Positions 7,852-17,272 of a stretch of 64,000 nt of DNA are shown piece after piece. Position 1 is the stretch's first letter; each line of letters opens with the position of its first letter. A model generated the notes under the pieces. It had not been told where the DNA came from. It saw only the letters and a program-made list of their open reading frames with translations, and searched no databases. The translations under genes and the position numbers were made by a program. Source of the stretch: Desulfallas thermosapovorans DSM 6562 (GTDB lineage Bacteria; Bacillota; Desulfotomaculia; Desulfotomaculales; Desulfallaceae); assembly GCF_008124625.1 (NCBI RefSeq), contig NZ_VNHM01000002.1, positions 124,001 through 188,000 of the forward strand, read 5' to 3'.

Positions 7852-8996
7852 ACCGGGCTAAAGTGGTAACGGCCGGGGATCTGGTGCGGGTGATGGAACG
7901 ACTGGCCCCGCCGCAGTTGGCGGAGGAATGGGATAACAGTGGCTGGCAGGTGGGTGACCCTGATGCAGTGGTACAAAGGGTGCTGCTGGCGTTGGATGTG
8001 ACCCCGGAGGTGGTGGAGGAGGCCGAACGGCAGGGGGTCCAATTAATCATCAGCCACCATCCCATGTTTCTCAAGGGTATTAAGAACGTACGCCGGGACA
8101 GCCCGGCGGGTGACCTGGTATTCCGGCTTATCCGGGCCGGTATCGGGGTTTATGCTGCTCACACCAACCTGGACAGCGCCCGCGGCGGGGTTAACGATGT
8201 GCTGGCCCGGGCATTGGAACTGAAGCAAACCGAAGTGTTGCACCCGGTACAATACCAGCGACTAACCAAGCTGGTGGTGTTTGTGCCCGTTACCCATGCC
8301 GGTGTGGTGCGGGAGGCATTGGGCCAGGCAGGGGCGGGGTATATCGGCAATTATAGCCACTGCACTTTTAATATTGCGGGCACCGGTACATTTTGCCCCG
8401 GCGAAGGGACCAACCCGTTTATCGGCACCACCGGTAGACTGGAGCAAGTGGAAGAAGTGCGAATAGAAACTATTGTTAAACAGGAGGATATCAGTGGGGT
8501 GGTTCAGGCCATGCTTAAGGCGCATCCTTATGAAGAGGTGGCCTATGATTTGTACCCCCTGGAAAACAAGGGTGCGGCCCGGGGTTTGGGCCGGATAGGG
8601 CGCCTGGCCGAACCGGTTGCGCTGGCGGATTTTGCCGCTAAAGTGCAGAAGGTGCTGCAGGCGGGCTGTTTGCGTTACGGTGGGGCTTCAAACAGAGCTG
8701 TACAATATGTGGCCGTGTGCGGGGGATCCGGTGGCGATTTTTGGCCCCTGGCCCGGCAAAAGGGGGCCGATGTGCTGGTCACCGGCGACGTGCGTTACCA
8801 CGCCGCCCGGGATATGCTGGCGGCTGGTATGTGTTTTATCGATGCTGGCCACTTTGCCACCGAACGGGTAATATTACCTGTGCTGCACAATCACTTGACC
8901 ACGGGCCTGGCCGGTGCCGGCCTGGCGGTGGATATAAGTATAGCCGCTTGTGAAGCTGAACCCTGGTGCCAATTGGGCTCTGGTGCCGGTTGTTGA
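7845..8996 (+). CDS. Nif3-like dinuclear metal centre protein (YqfO/DUF34)
   Basis: 383 residues. The N-terminal and C-terminal halves form the Nif3/DUF34 metal-binding core, with LAEEWDNSGWQVGD, ISHHPMFLKG, AHTNLD and the closing GHFATER motif. A PII/CutA-like insert lies in the middle (about residues 130-235), as in Gram-positive YqfO. Biochemical function is unsettled; GTP cyclohydrolase I type 2 labels are unproven. The TTG start at 7845 lies inside the trmK 3' end, so translation is probably coupled. Confidence 0.92.
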   Translation: MVDRAKVVTAGDLVRVMERLAPPQLAEEWDNSGWQVGDPDAVVQRVLLALDVTPEVVEEAERQGVQLIISHHPMFLKGIKNVRRDSPAGDLVFRLIRAGIGVYAAHTNLDSARGGVNDVLARALELKQTEVLHPVQYQRLTKLVVFVPVTHAGVVREALGQAGAGYIGNYSHCTFNIAGTGTFCPGEGTNPFIGTTGRLEQVEEVRIETIVKQEDISGVVQAMLKAHPYEEVAYDLYPLENKGAARGLGRIGRLAEPVALADFAAKVQKVLQAGCLRYGGASNRAVQYVAVCGGSGGDFWPLARQKGADVLVTGDVRYHAARDMLAAGMCFIDAGHFATERVILPVLHNHLTTGLAGAGLAVDISIAACEAEPWCQLGSGAGC

Positions 8997-9094
8997 GTTT
9001 TTATTAAAAGCTCAACGCCAATGCTTTAAAGTTAAAGGTTAAATTTCAAGGTATTTACCGGTACCGGTAAGTGAACTGGAAAGGTGGGGGCGGA

Positions 9095-9982
9095 GTGCGT
9101 CTAACAGAACAGGTAACCGTGCTGGGCAACCGGCACTTTCATATTTACGCTGTGGGTGCCGGCCCGGCGGTATGGCTGGAGGGCGCGGTCAGCGCCGTAG
9201 TGCCGACCGTGGCCGGCCAGGTGCAAAGCGGTGTTGCAAAAGGGACAGTCAGTCATCTGGTAATCATGCATGCCCATTTTGATCATGTGTGCGGTATCCC
9301 CGGATTGCGACGGTTGTTCCCCGGCGCGCGGGTGGCAGCATCGGCCACAGCCCGGGAGGTGCTGCAGCGCTCCAGAGTGGTGAACCACTTCTTTGCCGAG
9401 GACGCTGCCATGACCCGGGTGTTGCACAATGAGGGATTTTTAACGGGAGCACCTGCTACTGCCGCATCATCCATTGATGTGGACGAGGTTATCGAAGACG
9501 GGGCGTGCTGGGAAATTGCCCCCGTGGTGAACTTGCAATTTTACCACGCCCCGGGACACAGCCCTTGTAGTATAGTGGCCTATCAACCCGAAGGGGAAGT
9601 GCTGTTCAGCTCTGATTGCGCGGGTTTCCCCATTGATGATAAACACCTGTTTCCTATATTTTTTGAAAGTTACGAAAAATATATTAATACTATTAATCGC
9701 CTTGCTGATCTACCGGTACGGATACTGGCCGGTGCACATGAGCAAATTATCCAGGGACCGAAACAGGTGCGGGAATTCTGGGCTCTGGCCCGCACCGAGG
9801 CGGAAAGGGTGCGGGAAAAGATTATCGTTCTGCTGCAAAGGGGATTGGATGAGCAGGCGGTGGCTGGTCAATTGTTTAATCATTATTATACCGGTAACTT
9901 GCGCATATACTCGGTGCAAAATATTCGGCTTTGTTGCAACTTGCTGGTCCGGCGGGTGAAGGAAACCTTTGGTGTGGAATGA
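9095..9982 (+). CDS. MBL-fold metallohydrolase
   Basis: Metallo-beta-lactamase fold hydrolase of about 296 residues. The metal motif HAHFDHV near residue 60 matches HxHxDH, APGHSPCS supplies the next His, SSDCAGF the bridging Asp and GAHEQ the late His. A C-terminal helical extension follows (about residues 220-296). Substrate unknown; glyoxalase II and RNase Z-type enzymes share the fold. GTG 9095 is preferred because GGGGGCGGA precedes it; GTG 9071 would add eight residues. Confidence 0.85.
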   Translation: MRLTEQVTVLGNRHFHIYAVGAGPAVWLEGAVSAVVPTVAGQVQSGVAKGTVSHLVIMHAHFDHVCGIPGLRRLFPGARVAASATAREVLQRSRVVNHFFAEDAAMTRVLHNEGFLTGAPATAASSIDVDEVIEDGACWEIAPVVNLQFYHAPGHSPCSIVAYQPEGEVLFSSDCAGFPIDDKHLFPIFFESYEKYINTINRLADLPVRILAGAHEQIIQGPKQVREFWALARTEAERVREKIIVLLQRGLDEQAVAGQLFNHYYTGNLRIYSVQNIRLCCNLLVRRVKETFGVE

Positions 9983-9990
9983 ACAACCGC

Positions 9991-10006
9991 TGTGATCAAA
10001 ATCACG
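9991..10006 (+). promoter_or_regulatory. CRP-like operator TGTGATCAAAATCACG
   Basis: Nine of ten bases of the CRP consensus TGTGA-N6-TCACA are matched. It lies just past the MBL gene and about 65 bp upstream of the transcription start expected from the TATAAT at 10051-10056, near the class I activator position. That -10 box has no good -35 element, as expected of an activated promoter. A Crp-family regulator with the RETxxR recognition helix is encoded at 11885-12565. Confidence 0.5.
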
Positions 10007-10114
10007 GTTAAACAGTTAGCCAGGTTATGGTTCAGGGCATCTGAATTAAATATAATGTGGCAAAACAGTGGTTTCCTGTAAGGGGACTGGGAAAATCACA
10101 GGAGGTGGCATATT

Positions 10115-11146
10115 ATGATAAAACTGCCGGGTAATTGTATGACCACAGCCATGGGCATATTACCCCATAAAGAGATAACCGCTGCCATGCAAGTTGCCTT
10201 AACTGTAGATATCCCTTTCTGGCCGCAACTCCCCCGGTATAGTTTTTATGAAGATATGTATGTGCAGGTAAGCGAAAATTTTCCCGGGATCAGGCTGGAT
10301 GAACAAAAGAGAAAATTATGGCTGGATACAAACTCTTTTTATGAGGAATTAGGCATATATGCTGTAAATAGCGATGATGAGAGCACTTTTATGCTCTCCG
10401 ATGCCTATTCCGCCGCCTTTAGAGCGTTTTTAACACAGGATTTGAGCGGGTATGCGGTGGTGCGCGGGCAAAATATCGGCCCCATCAGTTTCGGGCTTAA
10501 AATCACCGATGAAAATATGAAACCCATTATTTATAATGACGAAATACGTTCATTTATGTTTGATTTTATCGCCCGGAAAATAAATGTTCAATACCGCCAG
10601 TTGCTTGATGTGCACCCGGTGCCCTTTGTGTGGGTGGATGAACCGGGACTGGAAATACTATTCGGGTCCTTCACCGGTTATGCCAGCGACCTGGCTAAAA
10701 GAGATTTTGCGGCCTTTCTGGATACCCTGGAGGGTCCCCGGGGTGTACACTTGTGCGGTAATCCCGACTGGTCGTTTTTACTGAGCGGACTTGATTTGGA
10801 TATATTATCCGTGGATATATACGGCAACGGGCACATCTTTACCCGTTATGTTGATGAAATAAAATCCTTTTTGGAGCGTGGGGCCATAATTTCCTGGGGC
10901 ATAGTGCCCACCCTCACCGAAGAGTTGGATGGCGAAAGTGTGGATATGCTGGCAGGCAGGTTGGAGGACTACTGGAAGTACCTGTCGAGCCGGGGCATAC
11001 CACTGGAGCTCATTTTGGACCGGGCCTGGCTGGCGCCGGCCCGCTGCTGCCTGGTTAATTCCGATGGTGCCGTCACAGTGGAAAGAGCTTTTCAATCCGT
11101 TAACCGGATATCCCGGCAGTTGAGGCAAAAATACGGTTTGACATAA
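10115..11146 (+). CDS. MetE C-terminal domain-like (core methionine synthase/UROD superfamily) protein
   Basis: 343 residues with the (beta/alpha)8 barrel expected of the catalytic half of cobalamin-independent methionine synthase. GVHLCGN gives the H-x-C zinc ligands, and a late Cys occurs in PARCCLVNSDG, parallel to the TTSCGL region of MetE. There is no N-terminal MetE half. Such short core-MetE proteins may use a methylated corrinoid protein rather than methyl-folate; the methyl donor cannot be told from sequence. ATG follows AGGAGG. A CRP-like site lies upstream. Confidence 0.75.
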   Translation: MIKLPGNCMTTAMGILPHKEITAAMQVALTVDIPFWPQLPRYSFYEDMYVQVSENFPGIRLDEQKRKLWLDTNSFYEELGIYAVNSDDESTFMLSDAYSAAFRAFLTQDLSGYAVVRGQNIGPISFGLKITDENMKPIIYNDEIRSFMFDFIARKINVQYRQLLDVHPVPFVWVDEPGLEILFGSFTGYASDLAKRDFAAFLDTLEGPRGVHLCGNPDWSFLLSGLDLDILSVDIYGNGHIFTRYVDEIKSFLERGAIISWGIVPTLTEELDGESVDMLAGRLEDYWKYLSSRGIPLELILDRAWLAPARCCLVNSDGAVTVERAFQSVNRISRQLRQKYGLT

Positions 11147-11261
11147 CAAAGGTAACTGTTAAACAGGCGATTTGACGACTGGCTGAGAAAATATTGACAA
11201 TGAAAAACACTATCTATACAGTTAAAATAAGGTTTTGATATAAAACACTTCGGAGATGCTT

Positions 11262-11888
11262 ATGAACCTGTATGATATCAGCCAAAAACTAAACCGGGGT
11301 AAACGGGATTTGATGGGTAAAACCAACTACCTGGTTTCGGAGGTACTGTTGCCGTTGGTGGAAGGCGCAGGCGGTCTGGAGATATTGTTTGAGGTGCGTT
11401 CGCAACATTTGAACAGGCAACCCGGGGAAATTTGTTTCCCCGGGGGGCGGGTGGAGGAAGACGAGTTCAGCCGGCCGGGCACCGCCGCACTGCGCGAGGC
11501 CACCGAGGAACTGGGGTTGTCCCCTGGCGACATTATGTCCATCGGTGCTTTGGATGTACTGGTCACCCCTATGGGGGCGCTGGTGTATCCATATGTAGGG
11601 CGGATATTGTCCCCGGCAAGTATAGTCCCCAACCGGGAGGAGGTGGATAGGGTCTTTACAGTGCCCCTATCCTACTTGCAAGCGGCTACCCCGCAGGTCA
11701 GTGACCTGGAGGTGGCTACCCGGTATAGTGATGATTTCCCCCTGCACCGGGTACCAAAAATATACCGGGGAGGCTGGACCAAGCGCTGGTCTTATCCAAC
11801 TTATATTTACGAGTATGAAAACTATTTTATTTGGGGTCTGACGGCCAGTATATTACATCATTTTTTAGACACCATTAAAGAACCTTAA
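11262..11888 (+). CDS. Nudix hydrolase, CoA pyrophosphatase type
   Basis: Hydrolyses nucleoside-diphosphate derivatives, probably CoA or its oxidised forms. The CoA-type signature QPGEICFPGGR is followed by the Nudix box GGRVEEDEFSRPGTAALREA and TEELGL (about residues 62-87). 209 residues. ATG 11262 is chosen over 11256 because CGGAG lies seven bases before it. It ends convergently, overlapping the Crp-family gene by 4 bp. Confidence 0.9.
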   Translation: MNLYDISQKLNRGKRDLMGKTNYLVSEVLLPLVEGAGGLEILFEVRSQHLNRQPGEICFPGGRVEEDEFSRPGTAALREATEELGLSPGDIMSIGALDVLVTPMGALVYPYVGRILSPASIVPNREEVDRVFTVPLSYLQAATPQVSDLEVATRYSDDFPLHRVPKIYRGGWTKRWSYPTYIYEYENYFIWGLTASILHHFLDTIKEP

Positions 11889-12565
11889 ATCCATGATCGT
11901 AACTTGTATTTATCCAATATGGTTAATTGGCCTTTCTTAACGTCAACAGCTTTTTGCCGTTTAAAGTCATTAAGTATGCGATTGGCAGTTTCCCGGGAGG
12001 TACCGATCAGGTTGGCCAGATCCTGGTTGGTTAGCGATATGTCAATGACTATGCCCCGGTCGGTTTTGATCCCCTGCTCACCGGCCAGGAAAAGCAGCAT
12101 GCTGGCGGCGCGGCGGGTGGTGTCCATTAAGGCCAGCTCAGTCAACTGGTTTTGGGATATGCGCAAGCGCCGGGCCATGATTCTTAGCAAGCCAAGGGCA
12201 ATATCGGGGTGACTGCCGATAATTTTCTCCATGTCCGCATTTCTGATGAGACCCACAGTGCAATCCTCGATAACCTCGGCAGTGGCCGGATAGGTGCCGT
12301 CGTCAAATAATACCACCTCCGCAAACACTTCACCGGGGTTGATAAAATGTAATATATGCTCCCGCCCGTCTTTGGTTTGTTTGGTTACCTTGACCCGGCC
12401 GGACTTGACAAAGAAAACCGCCTCGCCCGGTTCACCTTCCATGAAAATAATACGGCCCTTTTGATAATTTCGTTCCAGGACGAATTTTGCCAGCTCTTCC
12501 AACTGTTGCTGCCCCAGCAGTGAGAATAACGGAATTTTTTTTAGTATTTCTATATTACCTGCCAT
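11885..12565 (-). CDS. Crp/Fnr family transcriptional regulator
   Basis: 226 residues. An N-terminal cyclic-nucleotide-binding-like beta barrel (IIFMEGEPGEAVFFVKSGRV, GEVFAEVVLFDDGTYPATA), a long dimer helix (about 120-145) and a C-terminal winged helix with recognition helix GTSRETANRIL. RETxxR is identical in pattern to E. coli CRP, so TGTGA-type sites are expected. No N-terminal Cys cluster, so it is not an FNR-type Fe-S sensor. The pocket lacks the exact RS pair of cAMP-binding CRP; ligand unknown. It may act on the site at 9991. Confidence 0.92.
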   Translation of the reverse strand: MAGNIEILKKIPLFSLLGQQQLEELAKFVLERNYQKGRIIFMEGEPGEAVFFVKSGRVKVTKQTKDGREHILHFINPGEVFAEVVLFDDGTYPATAEVIEDCTVGLIRNADMEKIIGSHPDIALGLLRIMARRLRISQNQLTELALMDTTRRAASMLLFLAGEQGIKTDRGIVIDISLTNQDLANLIGTSRETANRILNDFKRQKAVDVKKGQLTILDKYKLRSWI

Positions 12566-12645
12566 CGAAACATACTCCTTATTGGGAACTGAAAATGGTT
12601 AAGTAATAATATACCATATAAAGCAATGTGGCAAGTATAAAAAAT

Positions 12646-12669
12646 AAGGCCGGAAAATTATCCGGCCTT
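12646..12669 (-). terminator. Rho-independent terminator
   Basis: AAGGCCGGA and TCCGGCCTT around a 6-nt loop. Read on the minus strand it is followed by ATTTTTTATAC. It overlaps the stop codon of the 91-residue protein gene. Confidence 0.85.
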
Positions 12670-12933
12670 GACCAGGCTGAAAAATTCATCACCCAGCTTG
12701 GTGGCGCTGCAAATCTTGCTTTTGCCCTCGGTGGATATCTCCACCAGGCCGAGGGCGTATAACTGCATAATGATATGATCCAGCACTGCCCTTTTAACCC
12801 GGGCCGTAAGTGAAAGATCCTCTTTATTCATGTTGCCCTGCTCCAGCAGTGCCTGCAGCACCCTTTCCGCTTCCTCGGGCAGTCTCTCGTTGGCTTTACG
12901 CAGAAAATCGGCAAGGCTTGTCGTAGCTAGCAT
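12658..12933 (-). CDS. small winged-helix-like protein, function unknown
   Basis: 91 residues, mostly helical, with a pattern that fits a small winged helix: helices near 5-30 and 35-60, then LYALGLVEISTEG and a wing-like KSKICSATKLG. Such proteins often act as DNA-binding regulators, but no family is recognised. The ATG follows GGAGG. A terminator lies on each side, so it is monocistronic. Confidence 0.7.
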   Translation of the reverse strand: MLATTSLADFLRKANERLPEEAERVLQALLEQGNMNKEDLSLTARVKRAVLDHIIMQLYALGLVEISTEGKSKICSATKLGDEFFSLVKAG

Positions 12934-13007
12934 TTTATACCTAACCTCCTGTTTAACTAGTTTTATTTAGATATAGTATGTGCACTTTTTGCTTGATTAA
13001 TAAGTCA

Positions 13008-13045
13008 AAAAAGCCCAGTCGAAAAATTTTTCGACCGGGCTTTTT
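13008..13045. terminator. bidirectional terminator
   Basis: AAAAAGCCC...GGGCTTTTT outer arms with inner TCGAAAAA/TTTTTCGA pairing. Terminates the Hdr-like gene on the minus strand and insulates the 91-residue protein gene. Confidence 0.85.
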
Positions 13046-13060
13046 AATAACCCAAACAGC

Positions 13061-14221
13061 CTATTCTATACTGTCTGCGATTAATTCGCTGATATCCTTG
13101 ACCGCCATTTTTTCATCTTTGTCAATATTTTTCAGGCTGTCTTCCAGCATGACAACACAATAGGGGCAGGCAGTGACCAGGTAATCAGCTTCCTTGTCCA
13201 TGGCTTCTTTGGCCTTGACATCCGAAAAGCGCATACCGGCTTCGGTTTCCATCCAGATACGGGCCCCGCCGCCGCTGCAGCACATGCTGTCGTCTTTGGT
13301 CTTGTCAAACTCTATGAATTCCAGATCGGGAATGGAAGTTATTAAATTGCGCGGTGCATCAAATACTTTACTGTGCCTGCCCAGGTAGCAGGGTTCGTGG
13401 TAAATGACCTTTTTGTCCAGTCCCTTGGCGGGTTTGATTTTACCTTCTTTAAGCAGGCTGTCATATAATTCGGTGTAGTGAATCACTTCAAAATCACCGC
13501 CAAATTCGGGGTATTCATTTTTAAATGTCCAGTAGCAGTGAGGTGAAGTGGTGATGATTTTCTTGACTCCCTTGTCTTTAAACAGCTCAATATTGGCTTC
13601 GGCCAGGTTGGTAAATTCCTCTTCGGCACCAATTTTACGTACAGCTTCACCGCAGCATTTTTCTTCATTACCGATAATGCCGAAACTGATACCTGCTTTT
13701 TGCAGGGTGGTGGCAATGGCGCGGGCTATTTTTTGGCTGCGGCCGTCAAAGGCGGAAGTGCAGCAAACAAACAGCAAATATTCCTGTTCACCGTTAAAGG
13801 TGGGAATATCCAGTCCCTGGGTCCAGGATGTGCGCTTTTCACTGTCCTGGGACCAGGGGTTGCTGTTGCTGTTAATACTGCCCAGTACAGCTTTCAGGTT
13901 CTTAGGAATGCCGCCTGTTTCACAAAGTACGGCGCGCATAGCCCGTACTACATTAATAATGTTAACGCCGCGGGGGCAGCGTACTACGCACTGACCGCAG
14001 GTAGTGCAGGCAAAAAGAATGTCGTCGCTTTCATAGCCGTCCAGGCCCAGTCTGCCCATGTAAATCATCTGGCGTATGCTGAACGGGCTTTCCTTTTCCA
14101 TCCTGCCCCAGGGGCAGGAGCCGCTGCATAAACCACATTGTTTACAAAGGGTAATATCTTCGCCGCCCATTTCCACGACAACTTCTCTGACCTCATCAAA
14201 ATAGTTAACTGGTTCTGACAT
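13061..14221 (-). CDS. HdrD/HmcF-like iron-sulfur protein (two [4Fe-4S], two CCG domains)
   Basis: 386 residues. The N-terminus carries CKQCGLCSGSCP and CTTCGQCVVRCP, binding two [4Fe-4S] clusters (the first motif deviates slightly from the classical spacing). Two CCG domains follow, with NEEKCCGEAVRK and later HEPCYLGRHSK, SMCCSGGGARIW and TACPYCVVM, as in heterodisulfide reductase subunit D and HmcF/TmcB of sulfate reducers. It probably carries electrons in the cytoplasm to a thiol/disulfide or membrane complex. No haem or membrane partner is adjacent. Single gene with its own terminator. Confidence 0.9.
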   Translation of the reverse strand: MSEPVNYFDEVREVVVEMGGEDITLCKQCGLCSGSCPWGRMEKESPFSIRQMIYMGRLGLDGYESDDILFACTTCGQCVVRCPRGVNIINVVRAMRAVLCETGGIPKNLKAVLGSINSNSNPWSQDSEKRTSWTQGLDIPTFNGEQEYLLFVCCTSAFDGRSQKIARAIATTLQKAGISFGIIGNEEKCCGEAVRKIGAEEEFTNLAEANIELFKDKGVKKIITTSPHCYWTFKNEYPEFGGDFEVIHYTELYDSLLKEGKIKPAKGLDKKVIYHEPCYLGRHSKVFDAPRNLITSIPDLEFIEFDKTKDDSMCCSGGGARIWMETEAGMRFSDVKAKEAMDKEADYLVTACPYCVVMLEDSLKNIDKDEKMAVKDISELIADSIE

Positions 14222-14493
14222 GATTCTCCCCCTCTTCCCTTGCCAGCTTTTAAATTAGGACACGAGTGTGGCCATTTATATTTATTCTAAAGCTTCGTCA
14301 GTTCTGATATAAAATCCTGCTTCAAAATTAAAAAGTTACATATATTTCTGTCTTAAAGGCAAGGGGGAAGCGGTTCACCGTTTTAGGACAGCAGGTGTCC
14401 GTTGACCAAAATATTATTGCTTGCTAATTATTTGCTTGAATAAAGGAAAAAGTGCACAAGCGCCGAAATATATTAGTCAGGGGGTGTTAAATC

Positions 14494-15117
14494 ATGCGGC
14501 ACAAGAGAGAAAAAACCAAAAAAATTGCCATCCTGGGAGGCCCCGGCACAGGTAAAACCACGCTGTGCAAGCAGCTTGACGTGGAATACAGTCTAGCCGG
14601 TTATATCAGCGACGTATGCCTGGAATATGCCCGTACCTACATTGCCCGTTACGGTGTGCCTGTGTCTATCTTTGAACAGTTTTTGTTATATGAAGGCCAA
14701 AAGCGCAGGGAAAATGAATTAAAACATTGTGATATTATTTTTTGCGATAATGCCACCATCCTTAACTATGTTTATGGTTTAATGAGCTGTGATTTTAAAA
14801 GCGACAAGGAAATGTATGCCTTAATGAAACTCTATGAATGGGCTATGAAGGATTTACCCGGTTATGAAGTATTTTATATCCCCAGAGAGTTTGCCTGTGA
14901 AAAAGACGGTATACGCTACCAGGATGACGATTATGCAGTGGTGGTGGATCAGAAAATTAAAAACTTCCTGGATATTATGAATGTGCCCTATATGGAAATA
15001 ACCGGTGATTTGCCTACCAGGGTGGATAAAATGAAGCAGTTGATAGGCTTTGAGCAAAAAAGAAAACCGGTATCATTCTGTGACATTGATGCCCAAAAGG
15101 TACTGGAACAAGATTAA
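14494..15117 (+). CDS. P-loop ATPase/kinase, NadR-like
   Basis: 207 residues with a Walker A motif IAILGGPGTGKTTLCKQL near residue 12. IIFCDNATILNYVYG is a probable Walker B region and YIPREF resembles the nucleoside-kinase domain of NadR. Fits the AAA_28/NadR-type family that phosphorylates small substrates; the actual substrate is unknown. ATG follows GGGGGTG. The oxidoreductase gene follows after 147 bp. Confidence 0.75.
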   Translation: MRHKREKTKKIAILGGPGTGKTTLCKQLDVEYSLAGYISDVCLEYARTYIARYGVPVSIFEQFLLYEGQKRRENELKHCDIIFCDNATILNYVYGLMSCDFKSDKEMYALMKLYEWAMKDLPGYEVFYIPREFACEKDGIRYQDDDYAVVVDQKIKNFLDIMNVPYMEITGDLPTRVDKMKQLIGFEQKRKPVSFCDIDAQKVLEQD

Positions 15118-15264
15118 ATCACTAATTTATAATCAATCAACCGGAATAAATCCGGTTATTTTTTTAGGAGCAGGAAATGGGAGCTCAAGGGAGAAATTTC
15201 TGTTAACTGCAAATGAATTTGGTTCTACTAACTTTATGTTTGTAACAAAGGGGGAAAACGCATA

Positions 15265-17253
15265 GTGATATTATTATCGCCAATTAAAATAGGCCGGGTA
15301 GAATTAAAAAACCGGGTGGTTATGCCGGCCATGCACCTGGGTTATTGCCGGGACGGATTTGTCAGTGAACAATTGGTTGAGTTTTACCGCGTGCGCGCCC
15401 GGGGCGGGGTGGGTCTCATTATGGTAGGTGGCTGTGCTATTGATAAGTACGGGCATGGTAATATGATCAGAATAGATGATGACAGGTATATACCCGGGCT
15501 TACGGAACTGGTCAAAGGTGTCCACAGTGAGGGTGGGAAAATAGCAGCCCAGCTATTTCAGCCGGGCCGTTATTCTTATTCATTCCTTTCTGGGACCCAG
15601 CCCGTGGCTCCATCACCGGTTCCCTCCAAACTGACCGGGCAGATGCCCAGAGCCCTTACAGTGGATGAAATACAGGAGATTGTAGAAGCCTTTGCCCAGG
15701 GGGCTGCCCGGGCCAAAGCTGCGGGATTTGATGCTGTGGAAGCTATCGGCAGCGCCGGTTACCTGATTTCCCAGTTTCTATCTCCGGTAACCAACCAGCG
15801 GGATGATGAATACGGCGGTGATTTTGAGCGGCGCATGCGGTTCGGCTTGGAGGTGGCCCGCAGCATCAGGGCGGCGGTGGGACCGGATTACCCGGTATTG
15901 TTCCGGGTGGGCGGCAATGATTTTATGCCCGGCGGTAATACCAACCGGGAGATGGCTATGTTCTGCAAGCGCCTGGAAGAAGCAGGTGTGGATGCATTTA
16001 ATGTCACCGGCGGCTGGCACGAGACCAGGGTGCCGCAAATTACCATGGCCGCTCCCCGGGGAGCATTTGTCTACCTGGCCAGGGGTATCCGGGAAGCGGT
16101 TAATGTACCCGTCATTGCCTGTAACCGGATCAATGACCCCGAGCTTGCCGAAGAAATTTTGGCCAGTGGTTTGGCTGATTTGGTGGGCATGGCCCGGGCC
16201 ATGATCGCCGACCCCGATCTGGTAACCAAGACGGCGACCGGCCAAAGCGGTGCCATAAGAAAATGCATTGGCTGCAACCAGGGCTGCCTGGATGCAGTGT
16301 TTACCATGAAACCTGTAAGTTGTTTGGTAAATGCCCGGGCCGGGCGGGAGTTGGAGAAGGAGCCACAGCCGGCGCAGCCGGTTAAGCAGGTGCTGGTGGT
16401 GGGCGGCGGCCCCGGCGGCATGGAAGCGGCCCGGGTGGCTGCCCGGCGTGGCCACCGGGTTACCCTGTGGGAAAAAGGACCGCGGTTGGGCGGCCAGTTG
16501 AACCTGGCGGCGGTCCCTCCGGGCCGGGAGGAGTTTGGTACTGTCGTTGAATATTATAACCATGAACTGGCCAGGCTGGGCGTACAGATAGAATTGGGGA
16601 AAGAAGCCGATGAGGATAATATCAAATCCTTTGGTGCTGATGCAGTGGTCATGGCCACCGGGGCCGCCCCCATAGAACCCCCCATAGCTGGTGTGGGGCA
16701 AGACCATGTAGTGCAGGCCTGGGATGTACTGGCGGGTAAGGCCAGTACCGGCAAGAAAGTGGTTATTATCGGCGGTGGCGCCGTGGGTTGTGAAACCGCG
16801 CTGTATTTGGCCCGTAAAGGTACCCTTAATGCTGAAGCTCTGCATTTTTTAGCCCTTAACAATGCTGAGAATTGGGATACATTGAAGGAATTGGCCACCC
16901 GGGGAGTTAAAGATGTTACCGTGGTGGAAATGCAAAGGGCGGCGGGTGCTGATATCGGTGTATCCTCCCGTTGGGTAATCTTGCAAGAAATGCGGCGCTT
17001 TGGTGTAAAGACTATCACCGGGGCCACCGCCAGGGAGATTAATGAAGGCGGCGTGGTGCTGGATGTGCAGGGGCAAGAAAAGGTACTGGAGGCTGATACG
17101 GTGGTGTTGGCGGTGGGCTCACGCTCGCTGAGTGATTTATGCGAAAAGATCAAGGAACAACTGCCCGAAGTGTATATGGTTGGTGATGCCGTTGCTCCCC
17201 GTAAGGCACTGGACGCTATTTACCAGGGTTATTTGGCCGGATCGGTGTTGTGA
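15265..17253 (+). CDS. enoate reductase/2,4-dienoyl-CoA reductase-like flavoprotein
   Basis: 662 residues with the FadH/old yellow enzyme architecture. An FMN-binding TIM barrel occupies about 1-330 (LKNRVVMPAMHLGY, GGVGLIMVGG, DAVEAIGSAGYLISQFLSP). A [4Fe-4S] motif KCIGCNQGCLDAVF follows near 335. The C-terminal half binds FAD and NAD(P)H (VVGGGPGGMEAA, VVIIGGGAVGCETALYLA). It reduces activated C=C bonds; NADH oxidase and Stickland-type enoate reductase share the fold. The catalytic Tyr/His set of true dienoyl-CoA reductase is not confirmed, so the substrate is open. GTG start after AAGGGGGAAAA. Confidence 0.88.
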   Translation: MILLSPIKIGRVELKNRVVMPAMHLGYCRDGFVSEQLVEFYRVRARGGVGLIMVGGCAIDKYGHGNMIRIDDDRYIPGLTELVKGVHSEGGKIAAQLFQPGRYSYSFLSGTQPVAPSPVPSKLTGQMPRALTVDEIQEIVEAFAQGAARAKAAGFDAVEAIGSAGYLISQFLSPVTNQRDDEYGGDFERRMRFGLEVARSIRAAVGPDYPVLFRVGGNDFMPGGNTNREMAMFCKRLEEAGVDAFNVTGGWHETRVPQITMAAPRGAFVYLARGIREAVNVPVIACNRINDPELAEEILASGLADLVGMARAMIADPDLVTKTATGQSGAIRKCIGCNQGCLDAVFTMKPVSCLVNARAGRELEKEPQPAQPVKQVLVVGGGPGGMEAARVAARRGHRVTLWEKGPRLGGQLNLAAVPPGREEFGTVVEYYNHELARLGVQIELGKEADEDNIKSFGADAVVMATGAAPIEPPIAGVGQDHVVQAWDVLAGKASTGKKVVIIGGGAVGCETALYLARKGTLNAEALHFLALNNAENWDTLKELATRGVKDVTVVEMQRAAGADIGVSSRWVILQEMRRFGVKTITGATAREINEGGVVLDVQGQEKVLEADTVVLAVGSRSLSDLCEKIKEQLPEVYMVGDAVAPRKALDAIYQGYLAGSVL

Positions 17254-17272
17254 TAAGTAAAACTGAAAAATC

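Noticed and set aside
15778-16845. 355-codon open frame on the minus strand
   Set aside because: It is antisense to the enoate-reductase-like gene and results from GC-rich codons; no ribosome site or protein family.
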